Below are positions 9,538-22,237 of a stretch of DNA of 64,000 bases, piece by piece. Position numbers and translations under genes: made by a program. The stretch is from Corynebacterium silvaticum. Lineage in GTDB: Bacteria; Actinomycetota; Actinomycetes; Mycobacteriales; Mycobacteriaceae. Every line of letters starts with the position of its first letter. Position 1 is the first letter of the stretch. The stretch is taken from assembly GCF_004382825.2 (NCBI RefSeq), contig NZ_SDQO02000001.1:434001-498000 (forward strand), in the 5' to 3' direction. The notes under the pieces were generated by a model. The model did not search any database, was not told the origin of the DNA, and saw nothing but the letters and a program-made list of their open reading frames with translations.

Positions 9538-11544
9538 ATGATCGGAAATATGAGTGAAACAGTACATCAGGCTCCATGTGTGCTTGCGATTACCGCATGC
9601 CCGACCGGAATCGCTCACACGTACATGGCGGCAGAGCGTCTCACTGAAGCAGCAGATGCCGAGGGTATAGAACTCAAGATAGAAACGCACGGTTCTATTG
9701 GAGTTGAAGGCACCTTCAGCGATCAAGATATTGAGCGTGCCGACGCCGTCCTCATCGCAGCCGACACCACAATCGACACAGCGCGTTTTGCGCATAAACC
9801 CTTGGTAAACGTGTCGGTTGCGCAAGCCATTCGTGAGCCGAATGCGCTATTGCAGCGGGTGGTGAATGCAGCTAAAACCAGCGATACCACGGGACCAGCT
9901 ACACCAAAGGAAGCTCAGTCTCTAGAATCCTCCCAACAACCGAGCCCAGAGGCTAGGGGAGCGGTGGGAAGAGTTATGTATGCCGCGTTGATGAACGGTG
10001 TGTCTCACATGATTCCCTTCGTGGTGACCGGTGGTCTCCTGCTAGCTGTTGCTTTGTCCATAGGAGGGCAACCGACTGCAGAAGGACTCAAGATTCCCGA
10101 AGGCTCATTCTGGGATACTGTGCAGCAGCTTGGTGTATTGGCATTTAGCCTGATGGTTCCTGTTTTATCTGCATACATAGCTCAGGCAATCGCGGATCGC
10201 CCAGGTCTCGCACCAGGATTTATCACAGGACTGGTGGCGACCACCGGGTCTTTGTATAACTCAGAAGCAGGGGCTGGATTCATAGGCGGTATTGTTACCG
10301 GATTTCTTTCCGGTTATGTGGCGCTGGGAATTCGTAAGATACCCGTGCACAAATACGTGGCGCCTATTTGGCCGATTATTGTGATTCCGATTCTTACCAC
10401 GGCGATTGTTGGCCTTTTGTTTATTTACGTTTTGGGACACCCGATTGCGGCACTATTTGAAGCCCTCACGGGATACCTTGCCACGATGCAAGGGGAATCT
10501 GTTTTGGTCCTTGGGGCAATCCTTGGCGCGATGATAGCCTTTGACATGGGCGGACCTTTTAATAAGACTGCCTTCCTTTTCTCCGGAGGTCTTATCGCGG
10601 CAGGTAATGCTCTACCCATGGGTATGATCGCTGCGGCAATCGCAGTCCCGCCATTGGGCGTTGGTGTGGCCACACTCATGCGCCGCAGTCTCTTTACCAA
10701 ACCTGAACGCGATGCCGGTATTGCGTCTGTGTTCATGGGCTTTTTTGGTATTACAGAGGGAGCTATCCCACTGGCTGCAGCCCGGCCATTGCAGATTATC
10801 CCCGCGAACGTGATCGGAGGGGCAGTAGCTGCTGCATTAGCAGGGTCGTTAGGAGTTAAAGACCACGTCATGCACGGCGGTCCTATCGTCGCGGTGCTGG
10901 GGGCAGTAGACAATGTGGGCGGCTACTTCTTAGCCTTGGCAGCGGGTGTGGCTGTCACGTGTGCGTTGGCTTTGATCCTTGTCGGATTCAGCAGGAAAAG
11001 GACTGCCGCAGCGGACCCGACTCCTGAGTCGTCTCTTCGGTACAGCACGCAGGAAGCAGCAGCGCCTGTTAAACCGGAAGACCCAATCATTATGGATGAA
11101 TTGGTGTACTCGGGGTCGATAAAGAACCGTGAGGAAGCTATTTGCTGTCTTGTGGATAAAGGCGTTGTTGCTGGACGAATCTCGGATGCGCGCGCTGTTG
11201 TAGACGCATCGCTTAACAGAGAGCGGTTGGCGTCGACAAGCGTAGGCTACGGCGTTGCTATACCGCATTCGCGTAGCACCGGAACCCATGCCGCGATGGT
11301 AGGGCTTGCTCGTTTGGATGCCCCGATCGAGTGGACTGACGGGGAGGAAACGGATCTAGTATTCCTCATTTGCGTTCCTTCTGATGCCGGAAAACAACAC
11401 TTGAAGATTCTTTCCCGCCTTGCGCGTGCGATCATGAAAGAGGACTTCAGAACTCAGCTGCGGCAAGCACCCGAGTCTGAACTTGCAGATGTGGTGCGCA
11501 AAGTCGCAGAACCTGCAGAATCGACCGCTGCAGGTGCGTCTTAA
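9538..11544 (+). CDS. ptsF: Fructose-type PTS permease, EIIB-EIIC-EIIA fusion
   Basis: 668 residues (ATG 9538, or ATG 9550 giving MSETVHQAP). Order of domains: EIIB with the phospho-cysteine in ITACPTGIAHT (Cys21), a ~350-residue EIIC channel with about nine hydrophobic segments and GGPFNKTAF / FFGITEGAIP, then EIIA with the phospho-histidine in GVAIPHSRS (about residue 577). Imports and phosphorylates fructose or a related sugar with EI and HPr, which are not in this window. B-C-A order differs from the common A-B-C arrangement. No lesion. Confidence 0.85.
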   Translation: MIGNMSETVHQAPCVLAITACPTGIAHTYMAAERLTEAADAEGIELKIETHGSIGVEGTFSDQDIERADAVLIAADTTIDTARFAHKPLVNVSVAQAIREPNALLQRVVNAAKTSDTTGPATPKEAQSLESSQQPSPEARGAVGRVMYAALMNGVSHMIPFVVTGGLLLAVALSIGGQPTAEGLKIPEGSFWDTVQQLGVLAFSLMVPVLSAYIAQAIADRPGLAPGFITGLVATTGSLYNSEAGAGFIGGIVTGFLSGYVALGIRKIPVHKYVAPIWPIIVIPILTTAIVGLLFIYVLGHPIAALFEALTGYLATMQGESVLVLGAILGAMIAFDMGGPFNKTAFLFSGGLIAAGNALPMGMIAAAIAVPPLGVGVATLMRRSLFTKPERDAGIASVFMGFFGITEGAIPLAAARPLQIIPANVIGGAVAAALAGSLGVKDHVMHGGPIVAVLGAVDNVGGYFLALAAGVAVTCALALILVGFSRKRTAAADPTPESSLRYSTQEAAAPVKPEDPIIMDELVYSGSIKNREEAICCLVDKGVVAGRISDARAVVDASLNRERLASTSVGYGVAIPHSRSTGTHAAMVGLARLDAPIEWTDGEETDLVFLICVPSDAGKQHLKILSRLARAIMKEDFRTQLRQAPESELADVVRKVAEPAESTAAGAS

Positions 11545-11592
11545 AACAGAAACCCTGTCTACCCGTTTCTGGGTACCACAAAGGGAACTCGC

Positions 11593-11598
11593 TACAAT
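11593..11598 (+). promoter_or_regulatory. Possible -10 hexamer of tex (leaderless transcript)
   Basis: TACAAT ends 7 bases before the tex ATG at 11606, so transcription would start at or next to the start codon. No Shine-Dalgarno is seen, which fits a leaderless mRNA, common in corynebacteria. Inference from spacing only. Confidence 0.35.
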
Positions 11599-11605
11599 CG
11601 TGTGA

Positions 11606-13910
11606 ATGATTTCCGCGAAGATCGCTCAGGAGCTAGGAGTTAAGGAAAGCAATGTCGCTTCCGCTCTCGCACTCCTCGCAGAAGGCAATACAGTTCCCTA
11701 TTATCGCTCGGTACCGCAAGGAAGCCACAGGCGGGCTCGACGACTCGCAGTTGCGCGCCATTGAAGAACGCGCGACCTATCTTAAGGAGCTGGAGGACCG
11801 GAAACAGACGATTCTCGCTGCGATTGAAGAGCAAGGAAAGCTCGATCAAACGCTTAAAACGTTGATCCTGGAATGCGATACAAAAGCTCGCCTGGAAGAC
11901 TTGTATCTTCCCTACAAAAAACGACGCAAGACTAAAGCGGATATCGCGCGCGAAGCCGGGCTGGAGCAACTGCTGGATGAGCTTATCGACGCACCCCACG
12001 CGAACCCGGAGCAGCTTGCCGCGAGCTTTGTCACAGAGGGGTTTGAGGATACCAAGAAGGCCCTTGAAGGCGCACGCGCAATCCTTATCGATCGCTTTGC
12101 TTTGAATGCAGACCTGGTAGGAGAAGTTCGCGAGCGGATGTTTACCACGGGTTCTATGTTGGCCAGCCCGGTGGAAGGCAAAGAGGCAGAGAGTGCAAAG
12201 TTCAAAGATTATTTTGAGTTTTCAGAACCTTTTACATCACTGCCTAGTCACCGGATCTTGGCGCTCTTTCGTGGGGAAAAAGAAGGGGTGCTGCATCTAG
12301 AGCTCGATGCCGGAGACGAATCGGTGTATGCGGGCATGATCGCAGAGCATTGTGGCCTCGATGTTTCCTCTCAATGGATTGCGTCTGCTGTGCGTTGGGG
12401 CTGGAAAACCAAGTTGGTTATCTCCTCGGGGCTCGATGTTCGTATGCGTTTGAAGGAGCGCGCAGAAGAGGGGGCACTTGATGTCTTTGCTCGAAACCTC
12501 AAGGATGTTCTTCTTGCTGCCCCAGCGGGTCAACGTGCGACTCTCGGCCTAGACCCCGGATATCGTAATGGAGTGAAGTGCGCCGTTGTAGACCGCACTG
12601 GCAAAGTACTAGACACGCTTATTGTCTATCCACATCAACCACAAAATAAGTGGTCGGAAGCTGTACAAGAATTAGCGTCGGCATGCGCAACCCATGGCGT
12701 AGACCTCATGGCTGTGGGTAACGGCACAGCCTCCCGTGAGACAGAAAAACTCGCAGGAGAGGTTGCGGATTTGATCAAAAAAGCTGGTGGAAAGCGTCCC
12801 ACCCCAGTCGTAGTATCGGAGTCCGGGGCATCGGTGTATTCGGCATCGGAACTGGCGGCGAAAGAATTTCCCACCATGGATGTTTCCTTGCGCGGCGCAG
12901 TTTCTATTGCACGCCGATTACAGGACCCGCTCGCAGAACTGGTCAAGATCGACCCCAAAGCGATTGGAGTCGGCCAGTATCAACACGATGTAAACCAGGC
13001 TGCCTTGGCCAAAACTCTTGATGCCGTAGTGGAAGATGCAGTGAATGCCGTGGGCGTAGACCTCAACACAGCTTCAGTTCCGCTGCTTTCTAGAGTTGCT
13101 GGCATCAGCCCGACCATTGCAGAAAACATTGTGCATTACCGGGATGAACACGGTAGTTTTGCCTCCCGGGCTTCGCTGAAGAAAGTTCCCCGTTTAGGCC
13201 CCAAAGCTTTTGAGCAGTGCGCTGGTTTCTTAAGGATTAACGGTGCACGCGATCCCTTGGACTCCTCTGCTGTACACCCTGAGGCTTATCCAGTCGTGCG
13301 GCGAATCGCGGAGAAAACAGGGCTCAGCGTTGACGGGCTTATCGGAAACACGGCGGTGCTTAAGACACTGCGGCCCCAGGACTTTGCAGACGATCATTTT
13401 GGTGTCCCCACCGTGACCAACATCCTCGCGGAGTTGGACAAACCCGGGCGTGACCCCCGGCCGGAATTTGCCACGGCCACGTTTAAAGAAGGCGTAGAGA
13501 AAATCTCCGATTTGATCCCGGGGATGATCCTGGAAGGAACCGTGACTAACGTGGCAGCCTTTGGCGCATTCGTGGATGTGGGGGTCCATCAAGATGGCCT
13601 AGTGCACGTTTCTGCTTTGGCGGATACCTTTGTCTCCAATCCCCACGACGTTGTGTGTTCTGGGCAGGTAGTCAAAGTGAAGGTGATGGAGGTTGATCCA
13701 GAGCGTAAACGCATTAGCCTCTCCATGAAGTTTTCCGACGAGCCCAGCGCTAACACCGCTAAACCGGCCTCTCGCAACACAAACACCGCGAAAGATAAGC
13801 GTTCTTCGCGTGGAAACAGCACGCGTAATGCGTCGCAAAGGCGCAGCTCATCGCAGCCTGCAGCAGGTGGGGCGATGGCAGAAGCTTTGCGACGTGCCGG
13901 GCTCAAATAA
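11606..13910 (+). pseudogene. tex: Tex-family RNA-binding transcription accessory protein, frameshifted near N-terminus
   Basis: The true N-terminus reads MISAKIAQELGVKESNVASA... from ATG 11606 up to GNTVP, then slips at CCC 11696-11698. Removing one C gives VPIIARYRKEATGG, the Tex signature. Beyond this, 735 residues are open: RuvC-like domain (GLDPGYRNGVKCAVVD), helix-hairpin-helix (LLSRVAGISPTIAENIV), S1 domain (ILEGTVTNVAAFGAFVDVGVHQDGLVHVS) and a basic Ser/Arg tail. ATG 11652 could yield a protein lacking only ~30 native residues, so function may survive. Could equally be a one-base sequence error. Confidence 0.8.
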
Positions 13911-14119
13911 CAGACGTCCATTGACGGCGGCGGGAACCCGCAACGCACTGTGGAAGAAAAGTTGTTCCCAGTGCGTAAACATGGCATAATCTCCACCGTT
14001 GTCTGTCTCTTTCGTGGGGACAGCTGCTTTTCATGTCTTGGGCACGAACCAGTCGAGCGCCCCGATCATAGGGAAGAGCCGCTAGGTTCCTCTGTCTTTT
14101 AAAAGTAAGGATTGGTTTT

Positions 14120-14461
14120 ATGAACCTTCTTGACAAAGTCGATGCAGCATCATTGCGCAACGACATCCCAGCTTTCTGTCCCGGCGATACCCTTGACGTT
14201 CACGTAAAGGTTATCGAGGGCAACAAGACCCGTACCCAGCTGTTCAAGGGTGTTGTTATTCGTCGTCAGGGCTCTGGCGTTCGTGAGACCTTCACTGTCC
14301 GCAAGGTTTCCTTCGGTATCGGTGTTGAGCGTACCTTCCCGGTACACACTCCAAACATCGAGAAGATTGAGGTTGTTACTCGCGGCGCTGTTCGTCGTGC
14401 GAAGCTTTACTACCTGCGTGACCTGCGCGGCAAAGCAGCTAAGATCAAGGAAAAGCGCTAA
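14120..14461 (+). CDS. rplS: 50S ribosomal protein L19
   Basis: 113 residues beginning [17 protein letters not shown]. Conserved [30 protein letters not shown] and [13 protein letters not shown] are present. The 209 bases before it contain a hairpin (CGCACTG...CAGTGCG, 13944-13975) and a CATAAT hexamer at about 13985, a possible promoter. Intact. Confidence 0.96.
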   Translation: MNLLDKVDAASLRNDIPAFCPGDTLDVHVKVIEGNKTRTQLFKGVVIRRQGSGVRETFTVRKVSFGIGVERTFPVHTPNIEKIEVVTRGAVRRAKLYYLRDLRGKAAKIKEKR

Positions 14462-14476
14462 TATTCAGCGCCTTGT

Positions 14477-14520
14477 GCCTCTGACCTGCATGAACTCCAT
14501 GCGGTTGGGGGCTTTTCTTA
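14477..14520 (+). terminator. Probable terminator after rplS
   Basis: Imperfect inverted repeat with core GCATG / CATGC and G-U-rich outer pairs, ending in GGGGGCTTTTCTTATT. Just downstream of the rplS stop. Confidence 0.5.
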
Positions 14521-14679
14521 TTATCTAGAAGCGAAGAGGAATAGGGCTTTTCTGTATCGGTGTGTGGTTAACCGAAGTGTGTGAAAGCAAACCTGCAGCC
14601 TAGATATGTGATTTAAACGTGAGGTAATAAAACATTTGCCTACGCGAGGTTTACCTTAACGCTGCTAACATCATTCGTT

Positions 14680-15486
14680 GTGACTGATCAGAGTAATGGA
14701 TTCAACACGGCGGACCGTGATGTCAAGCCGCAGGCGCGCACTGATGCGACGGATAGAGGCACAAAGGCTGATTCTGCTGAAGGCAAGAAGCCGTTGCCCT
14801 GGTTCATAGAAATACCGGTTGTTGTCGTGGTGACTCTGCTAGTTATTACGATGCTGCAAACCTTTGTGGGGCGGGTCTATATGATTCCCAGCCAATCGAT
14901 GGAGCCAACACTGCACGGGTGCGCTGGCTGTACAGGGGATCGCATTTTTGTGGACAAAGTAAGCTATCACTTCAACGATCCAAAACCTGGGGACGTTATC
15001 GTCTTTGAAGGAACGGACTCCTGGAATTCTTCTTTTGTTTCACAAAGGTCCCAGAACTCGCTCGTACGGGGACTGCAGAACGTCGGCGCCTTTGTTGGGC
15101 TCGTTGCTCCAGACGAGAATGACCTGGTGAAACGAATCATTGCAACCGGGGGACAGACCGTGCAATGTTTGGAAGGCGATGAGGGCGTTAAAGTAAACGG
15201 AAAAGTGATTGATTCTTCATACATCCAGAATCCCCCTGCTTATCCGGTAGATCCTGCGACTGGATCTGATGCATGCGGCGGTTTCTACTTTGGCCCTGTC
15301 ACTGTTCCTGCAGATAGTTATTTCATGATGGGAGATAACCGGACAAACTCGATGGATTCTCGTTATCACATCGGCGACCAGTTCCAGGGTACCATCCCGC
15401 GCGATCATATTAAAGGCAAGGTTCAGTTTAAGATCTTCCCGTTTAATAGGATCGGCAGCGTAGAAGATTACGATATCCAAGGGTAA
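14680..15486 (+). CDS. lepB: Signal peptidase I (LepB)
   Basis: 268 residues, GTG start. Cytoplasmic ~40-residue N-tail, one membrane segment (about 43-63), then the serine-lysine protease domain: nucleophile Ser73 in MIPSQSMEPT, the general-base Lys in DLVKRIIATGG, and box E GDNRTNSMDSR. Cleaves signal peptides of exported proteins. A TAACAT hexamer ends eight bases before the GTG, so a leaderless transcript is possible. Followed closely by rnhB. Confidence 0.93.
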   Translation: MTDQSNGFNTADRDVKPQARTDATDRGTKADSAEGKKPLPWFIEIPVVVVVTLLVITMLQTFVGRVYMIPSQSMEPTLHGCAGCTGDRIFVDKVSYHFNDPKPGDVIVFEGTDSWNSSFVSQRSQNSLVRGLQNVGAFVGLVAPDENDLVKRIIATGGQTVQCLEGDEGVKVNGKVIDSSYIQNPPAYPVDPATGSDACGGFYFGPVTVPADSYFMMGDNRTNSMDSRYHIGDQFQGTIPRDHIKGKVQFKIFPFNRIGSVEDYDIQG

Positions 15487-15496
15487 AGGAATTAGG

Positions 15497-16219
15497 TTGA
15501 CTCCTAAGGGACAAGAGGCTTGTCAAAGTCTCCCCTTGCCCACGTCCCAGGGGATTAAAGTCCGTAAGCTCAAACACCTCCGGACATTTGAGGGAACGCT
15601 AGAAAAATGGGGTTTGGGTCCAGTCGCCGGGATAGATGAAGCTGGCCGCGGTTCTTGTTGCGGCCCAATCACCATTGCCGCGTGCATCTTGCCTCCCCGG
15701 CCGATCGCGGCGCTAGCCACGCTGACCGACTCTAAGAAGCTTTCTCCTCGAATGCGGGAAGAGCTCTATCCTCTTATTAAAAAACATGCTGTAGCCTGGT
15801 CGATTCTGCATATTTCGGCTTCGGAAATTGATACATACGGTATCCAACACGCCAACATTTCTGGCATGAGAAGGGTTATCGCTTTGCTCTCGGAGCAGCC
15901 GGGTTATGCGCTTATCGACGCCATGCGGGTACCCGGCCTCACTTGTCCATCTCTGCCCGTTATTGGCGGGGATGCGGCTGCACGCTGTATTGCGGCTGCG
16001 AGTGTTTTAGCCAAACAGTCTCGTGATGAGCTGATGATTGATTTGGATAAGGAGTATCCGGGATACGGATTAGGGGATCACAAGGGATATGGAACCAAGT
16101 CTCACATAGATGCGGTGCGCCGCCACGGGGGAACACCGGAGCATCGTTATAGTTATGCCAATGTGAAGGCCGCGCATGAAGAATGGGCTGCCGAGAATAA
16201 CGCAGTAATCGGGAGGTAA
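15497..16219 (+). CDS. rnhB: Ribonuclease HII
   Basis: 240 residues from a TTG at 15497 with AAGGAATTAGG just upstream; the family core starts at about residue 40 (PVAGIDEAGRGSCCGP, holding the catalytic Asp-Glu). LTDSKKLSPRMREEL, YALIDA and GDAAARCIAAASVLAK follow, with the end DHKGYGTKSHIDAVRRHG. Removes RNA from RNA/DNA hybrids. Four bases before the DUF2469 gene, the usual actinobacterial pair. Confidence 0.93.
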   Translation: MTPKGQEACQSLPLPTSQGIKVRKLKHLRTFEGTLEKWGLGPVAGIDEAGRGSCCGPITIAACILPPRPIAALATLTDSKKLSPRMREELYPLIKKHAVAWSILHISASEIDTYGIQHANISGMRRVIALLSEQPGYALIDAMRVPGLTCPSLPVIGGDAAARCIAAASVLAKQSRDELMIDLDKEYPGYGLGDHKGYGTKSHIDAVRRHGGTPEHRYSYANVKAAHEEWAAENNAVIGR

Positions 16220-16223
16220 AGCG

Positions 16224-16529
16224 ATGGGTGCAGAAGAACTCGACAACTATGAGGCTGAGGTAGAGCTGTCACTGTATCGCGAGTACCGAGACGTGGTTAG
16301 CCAGTTCTCTTATGTCGTAGAGACAGAACGGCGATTCTACCTTGCCAATGCGGTTGAGTTAATCCCTCATACGCAGGGTTCTGATGTTTATTATGAGGTC
16401 AGAATGTCTGATGCCTGGGTATGGGATATGTACCGTTCCGCGAGGTTTGTGCGTTACGTCAGGGTCATTACGTATAAAGATGTGAACATCGAGGAGCTAG
16501 ACAAACCCGATTTTGTCATGCCCGATTAA
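16224..16529 (+). CDS. DUF2469 family protein
   Basis: 101-residue small acidic protein, MGAEELDNYEAEVELSLYREYRD..., a family confined to Actinobacteria and nearly always next to rnhB. AGGAGG-like GGGAGG overlaps the rnhB end and precedes the ATG. Function unknown. It converges on the thiamine operon, whose last gene ends 15 bases away. Confidence 0.9.
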   Translation: MGAEELDNYEAEVELSLYREYRDVVSQFSYVVETERRFYLANAVELIPHTQGSDVYYEVRMSDAWVWDMYRSARFVRYVRVITYKDVNIEELDKPDFVMPD

Positions 16530-16543
16530 TCCAGTGTCTTATC

Positions 16544-17381
16544 TTATGCACATGCACCATGCTTGCGTGCGCGATAACCATGATCGATGGGGCCATGACC
16601 ATGTCCTACCTGCAGGGCACTGCCGTGGGCGATGGCCTCATGAAGCCACGCGGTTGACCACTCCAATGCGGTGACCAGATCCTCGCCTAGGCCGAGTCGG
16701 GTAGCCAATGCTGATGATAAAGAACAACCAGTACCATGCGTATTTGTGGTCCTTATTTGGTTATTGGGTACTCGGTGAAAGGCCCCAGAGGGGAAGACTA
16801 CCGCGTTGTCAGCATGATCCTGGTGAAGATGACCTCCTTTGACAATGACGGCTACTCCGTGTTCGCAGGCCCAATTTTGCGCGTCGATGATTGCTTTTTC
16901 CAGATTAGTGCGAAGCGGAGTGCCTGCCACAGAGTACCGCTAGTTCCGGCAGATTCGGGGTTACTACTGTGGCATGCAGAGCAAGCTCTTGGAGTGCTTT
17001 TTCAGCTTGAGGATCAAGTAGACGATGTCCACTGGTGCTAATCATTACAGGATCCAAAACTATAGGCATATCGCGGTTTTTGGGTAGTGAAGCTAGCCAT
17101 TGAGCAACCGTAGTGATAACACCAGAATCACCTAGCATCCCGATCTTGATAGCGTCGATGGCAACATCATCACTGACCGAGGTGAGTTGTGAGCGGAGAA
17201 AATCGGTTGGTGGGGTATGTACATTCCGTACACCTTGAGTATTTTGTGCCACTAAGGCTGTGACCACGCACATTCCATAACCGCCAGCAGCAGCCACCGT
17301 CTTCAGGTCTGCTTGAATGCCTGCTCCGCCGGTGGGATCTGTTCCAGCGATAGAAAGAACTCTGGGAATAGAAATATCCAT
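16544..17381 (-). pseudogene. thiD: Hydroxymethylpyrimidine (phosphate) kinase ThiD, frameshifted by a 4-base duplication
   Basis: Phosphorylates HMP and HMP-P for thiamine synthesis. ATG 17381 (MDISIPRVLSIAGTDPTGGAGIQADLKT) starts 1 base after the thiF stop. Native sequence runs to NLPELAVLCG, then TGCC TGCC at 16921-16928 (plus strand) shifts the frame. Removing one copy joins VLCGTPLRTNLEKAI and the anion-hole motif NTHGTGCSLSSA. Last gene of the thi operon. An alternative is that two half-proteins are made, but the second half lacks a start of its own. Confidence 0.88.
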
Positions 17382-17382
17382 A

Positions 17383-18526
17383 TTATGCACTTTCTTTTCT
17401 CTTATTGTTTCCGCCTGGCAGGTCGAGCAGCGTAATAGACGCTTGTACGGCAAGGTCGCTGTATTGTGCGATGAATTGTTGGGAACGCTGCCCGGAAGCA
17501 CATGCAACAACAATTGTGCGTTTGGATTGGGTCTGAACCACATCTAAGAGTGCTGCTAATGCGGCGTCTTGCGAGACGATGCTGCTTAGTGGGACCACAT
17601 GGGGAGAATAGCGTGGGGGAAATGGATCCAGGAGGACTTCGTGCGGCTCGCGAATATCTAAGAGCGCTGCCTCGCCAGTTAAGACACGCTGCAGGAGTAG
17701 GGAATTTTCTTTTGTACTGGATTCCCCTGAAATGCTGCACGACGCAGCTGCCGCATAGTCACTGAGGCTAGTTGTGAGACTCCTTTGAGGATCTGCTACG
17801 GCTTGCATATGGCGTATAGTGGCCGGGATAGCATCGTAGCTAAGAATCTTGCCGACCGTTCGATCCAAACCAGACAACCATGCAAGGGGCGTAGTGGACA
17901 TGAGCCCGCCGACTACGGATGTAGTCACTCCCAAAACGCCGGCTGTTGCACACGTGGGAACGGCATCGGCAGGTAGTTGATAGGGAAACACATCGCGTAG
18001 ACCCACTCCGCGTTCGCGCGGTCTGGAATACCACAATGCGACATCACCATGGAACCCCAGTACCGTGCCCCATACCAATGGCGTTCCTACTATTTCTGCA
18101 GCATCTGCGACGAGATATTTGCTGGCAAAGGTGTCTGAACCATCGAGTACTATATCTGCTCCTGCTACTAATTCGCAGGCGTTGTGTGCTGTGAGAGCTT
18201 CGTTCCTGGCTTCTATGACAATGTCGGGTTGCAATGCCTGCGCTCGTCGTGCAGCTACCTCAACCTTAGGCTGGCCGCAATCATCTGCTGAGAAGAGTAT
18301 TTGTCGATGAATGTTGGTTATATCGACCGTGTCATGGTCGATCAAGGTCATTTTTCCGATTCCAGCTGCGGCTAATTGCTGCACAATAGGGCACCCATGC
18401 CCACCGACCCCCCACTACTAGAACATGCGCATTATGGAGTGCCTCTTGCTGAGATAACCCGAATCCAGGAAGCAACATCTGGCGAGAAACCCGGTGTAGC
18501 TCTGATCGTGGAAGTGATGTTTCCAT
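17383..18526 (-). pseudogene. thiF: ThiF/MoeB-type adenylyltransferase with rhodanese domain, frameshifted
   Basis: Adenylylates the C-terminal Gly of ThiS. ATG 18526 directly abuts the thiG stop. The N-terminal part reads METSLPRSELHRVSRQMLLPGFG...HVLVVG, then a C6 run at about 18406 (plus strand) shifts the frame inside the nucleotide loop. With five it reads VVGVGGHGCPIVQQLAAAGIG, the GxGGxGxP motif. After that come DHDTVDITNIHRQ, SDTFASKY and LLDIREPHEV of a C-terminal rhodanese domain, whose usual catalytic Cys is seen in VVACASGQRS. One-base run change; either decay or sequence error. Confidence 0.85.
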
Positions 18527-19315
<789 letters not shown>

Positions 19316-19519
19316 TTAACCTCCTTGAATTGCAGTGAGTATGTCTACGCGTTCGCCTGGATGCAGCGGGCGTAGCCACTGCGAGCGCGGGATTACTGCG
19401 CCCTGGACGGCAATGGCAATACCTGCGTCGTGATGACTTCGGGCAACAATTTCTTTCACTAATTCAGATACAGTGCGTGCGGTGACTTCCTGTACTTTTC
19501 CGTTTAGTTCTATATGCAT
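19316..19519 (-). CDS. thiS: Sulfur carrier protein ThiS
   Basis: 67 residues from ATG 19519 (MHIELNGKVQEVTA), eight bases from AAAGGAA; ATG 19525 is too close to that site. Ubiquitin-like sulfur carrier ending in the required Gly-Gly (TAIQGG), which ThiF adenylylates and which donates sulfur to ThiG. Unbroken, and immediately next to thiG. Confidence 0.92.
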   Translation of the reverse strand: MHIELNGKVQEVTARTVSELVKEIVARSHHDAGIAIAVQGAVIPRSQWLRPLHPGERVDILTAIQGG

Positions 19520-19531
19520 AATCATGTTCCT

Positions 19532-20691
19532 TTAACCATGAACTAAGTGTCGTAATGGACAACACGGGCGGATATCTGTGCTCAATGGTTGCCCTAAAAC
19601 AAGCTCTCGACTCACTCGAGCCCCCAAAGCTGCTAATGAAATCCCGTGCCGGAAATACCCAGTGGACATAACTACGTGATCGTTTACACGTCCTAAATAT
19701 GGAAGATCATCAGGAGTTCCTGGACGCGCGCCCGCTGTTGCCTCAATAAAGTCGCAGTCTTCCAAGCATGGCGCTATGCGGATTGCGTCTCTCAAAAGAT
19801 CGTGGACACCGCCGAGATGGGGCACCGGACGAGAGTCCTCCCTCGTCGTGGCCCCTAGCGCGATCGTTCCATCATCGCGCGGAATGATATAAATCGGGCG
19901 GCCTTCTACAAAACCGCGGATCACCTTACGCGTGAAAGGTTGGAGATACGTAGGAACACGCAGCCTTACGATATCGCCATAGACAGGACGCAACTTAAGC
20001 GGTGATGACTCTTGGGTTGCAGAAGGATGCCAACCTGAAAGCGTGCTTGCTCCGAGACCATTAGCCACAACTACCTGGTCGGCAGGAAAAATAGAGCTCG
20101 TGGTATGAACGTATACGGGAGCGTCGTCTTTGTCGGGATTGCTTATGTGTAGGTGCGTTGCTGCTAAAGGATGGAACGTCACACCAAGATTGATCGCGGC
20201 GTCGTAGAGCGCAGCAGAAAAACTCGAGGAGCGATCTGATGATCGCCGGGGATAGAAACGACCTCTGCCATATGCGGATGCAGCGCGGGTTCGATCTGGC
20301 GGGCTTTGCTCAGCGGTAGTCGCTCTACGTTCATGCCATAGGCACGTTGGTAGTGCATCATATCGCGTAGATGTTGAGCGTCGGCGCGGTCTGCGGCAAC
20401 AACAAGCGTGCCGTCATCGCGATAACCTACGGGAAGGGATGTGTGCTCGGTAACGGTCTTTATCAGTTCCGGATACCATCGGGCCGAAGTCTGCATCAGC
20501 GGGAAAAGCGAGTCTTGCTGATAAATCATTTCTGCCGTGGGCACGAGCATTCCGCCTGCATGATAGGTGGCGCCACTCATCGGGGCAGGATCTATAACAT
20601 TAATATCGAGTTTCTGCTCTGATTGGTGCGATGCCAACTCTACTGCGGTAGCCAATCCTAGGATGCCTGCGCCAAGAATCACTATGCGCAT
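19532..20691 (-). pseudogene. thiO: Glycine oxidase ThiO, frameshifted
   Basis: FAD enzyme that makes dehydroglycine for the thiazole. ATG 20691 gives MRIVILGAGILGLATAVELA, a dinucleotide-binding fold. The frame is lost at an A5 run near 20216-20221 (plus strand); restoring a sixth base gives RVFSAALYDAAINLGVTFHPL. The C-terminal half keeps RPVYGDIVRLRVP, IPRDDGTIALGATTRED and PYLGRVNDHVVMSTGYFRHGI. Its start overlaps the end of thiE. Single-base run change. Confidence 0.87.
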
Positions 20692-21348
20692 GAGCTGGCC
20701 CTTACACATTGGCTAGCTCCGCGATCAAATTCCCTCAGAATCGTAGAAGCAAAGTCCGTAGGATCTGAGGCTTCCATAAATCCACGTACTACAGCTAGCC
20801 TGGACACCCCTTGGGCAGCAAGAGGCGCTGCATCGTTAAGAGTAATGCCGCCGATGGCTACCAGAGGTACCGCAGAATGGGTGACAAGCTCTGCGTAGGA
20901 ATCTAGTCCTAGAGGAGCCCGGCCAGAGTCTTTCGTTGGGGTGACCGCACCCGATATAGTCAATGTATTCGGCCTGTTTGTTTGCTTTTTCGACGAGTTC
21001 GAGGGTCCCCGTAGTCAGACCGATGATGGCTTCTGCGCCAAGGAGCTTTCGGCAGATGCGTGGGCTGAGATCGTCTTGTCCCACATGAACACCGGCGATC
21101 GGGATGTTCTGAGAACGCAAAGCAATAGCCACGTCTAGACGATCGTCGATAAGCACACGCGTGAGTGGATTGATTGTGGCTACTGCACACGCAACTTCGC
21201 TGGAAAGCTTGTACAGATCACGAGCGCTGATCGGCTTAGAACGTATCTGAATAATGCCAGCGCCGCCAGCTGCGGCTGCCATGGCGATGCGTACAATACG
21301 ACGGGGGTCGGCCAGATGTCCTGTGACAAAGTAGCACCGTAGATCCAC
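20682..21348 (-). pseudogene. thiE: Thiamine-phosphate synthase ThiE, frameshifted
   Basis: Joins HMP-PP and thiazole phosphate. GTG 21348 gives MDLRCYFVTGHLADPRR. The N-terminal half has IIQIRSKPIS, LIDDRLDVAIAL and GVHVGQDDL. At EYIDYIG (about 20956, plus strand) a short G run shifts the frame; with one G less the product continues GAVTPTKDSGRAPLG, then VPLVAIGGITLNDAAPL. Lies between thiC and thiO. Minor length error or true decay. Confidence 0.86.
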
Positions 21349-21367
21349 TGGGGGCGTGTTTTACGCA

Positions 21368-22237
<870 letters not shown>

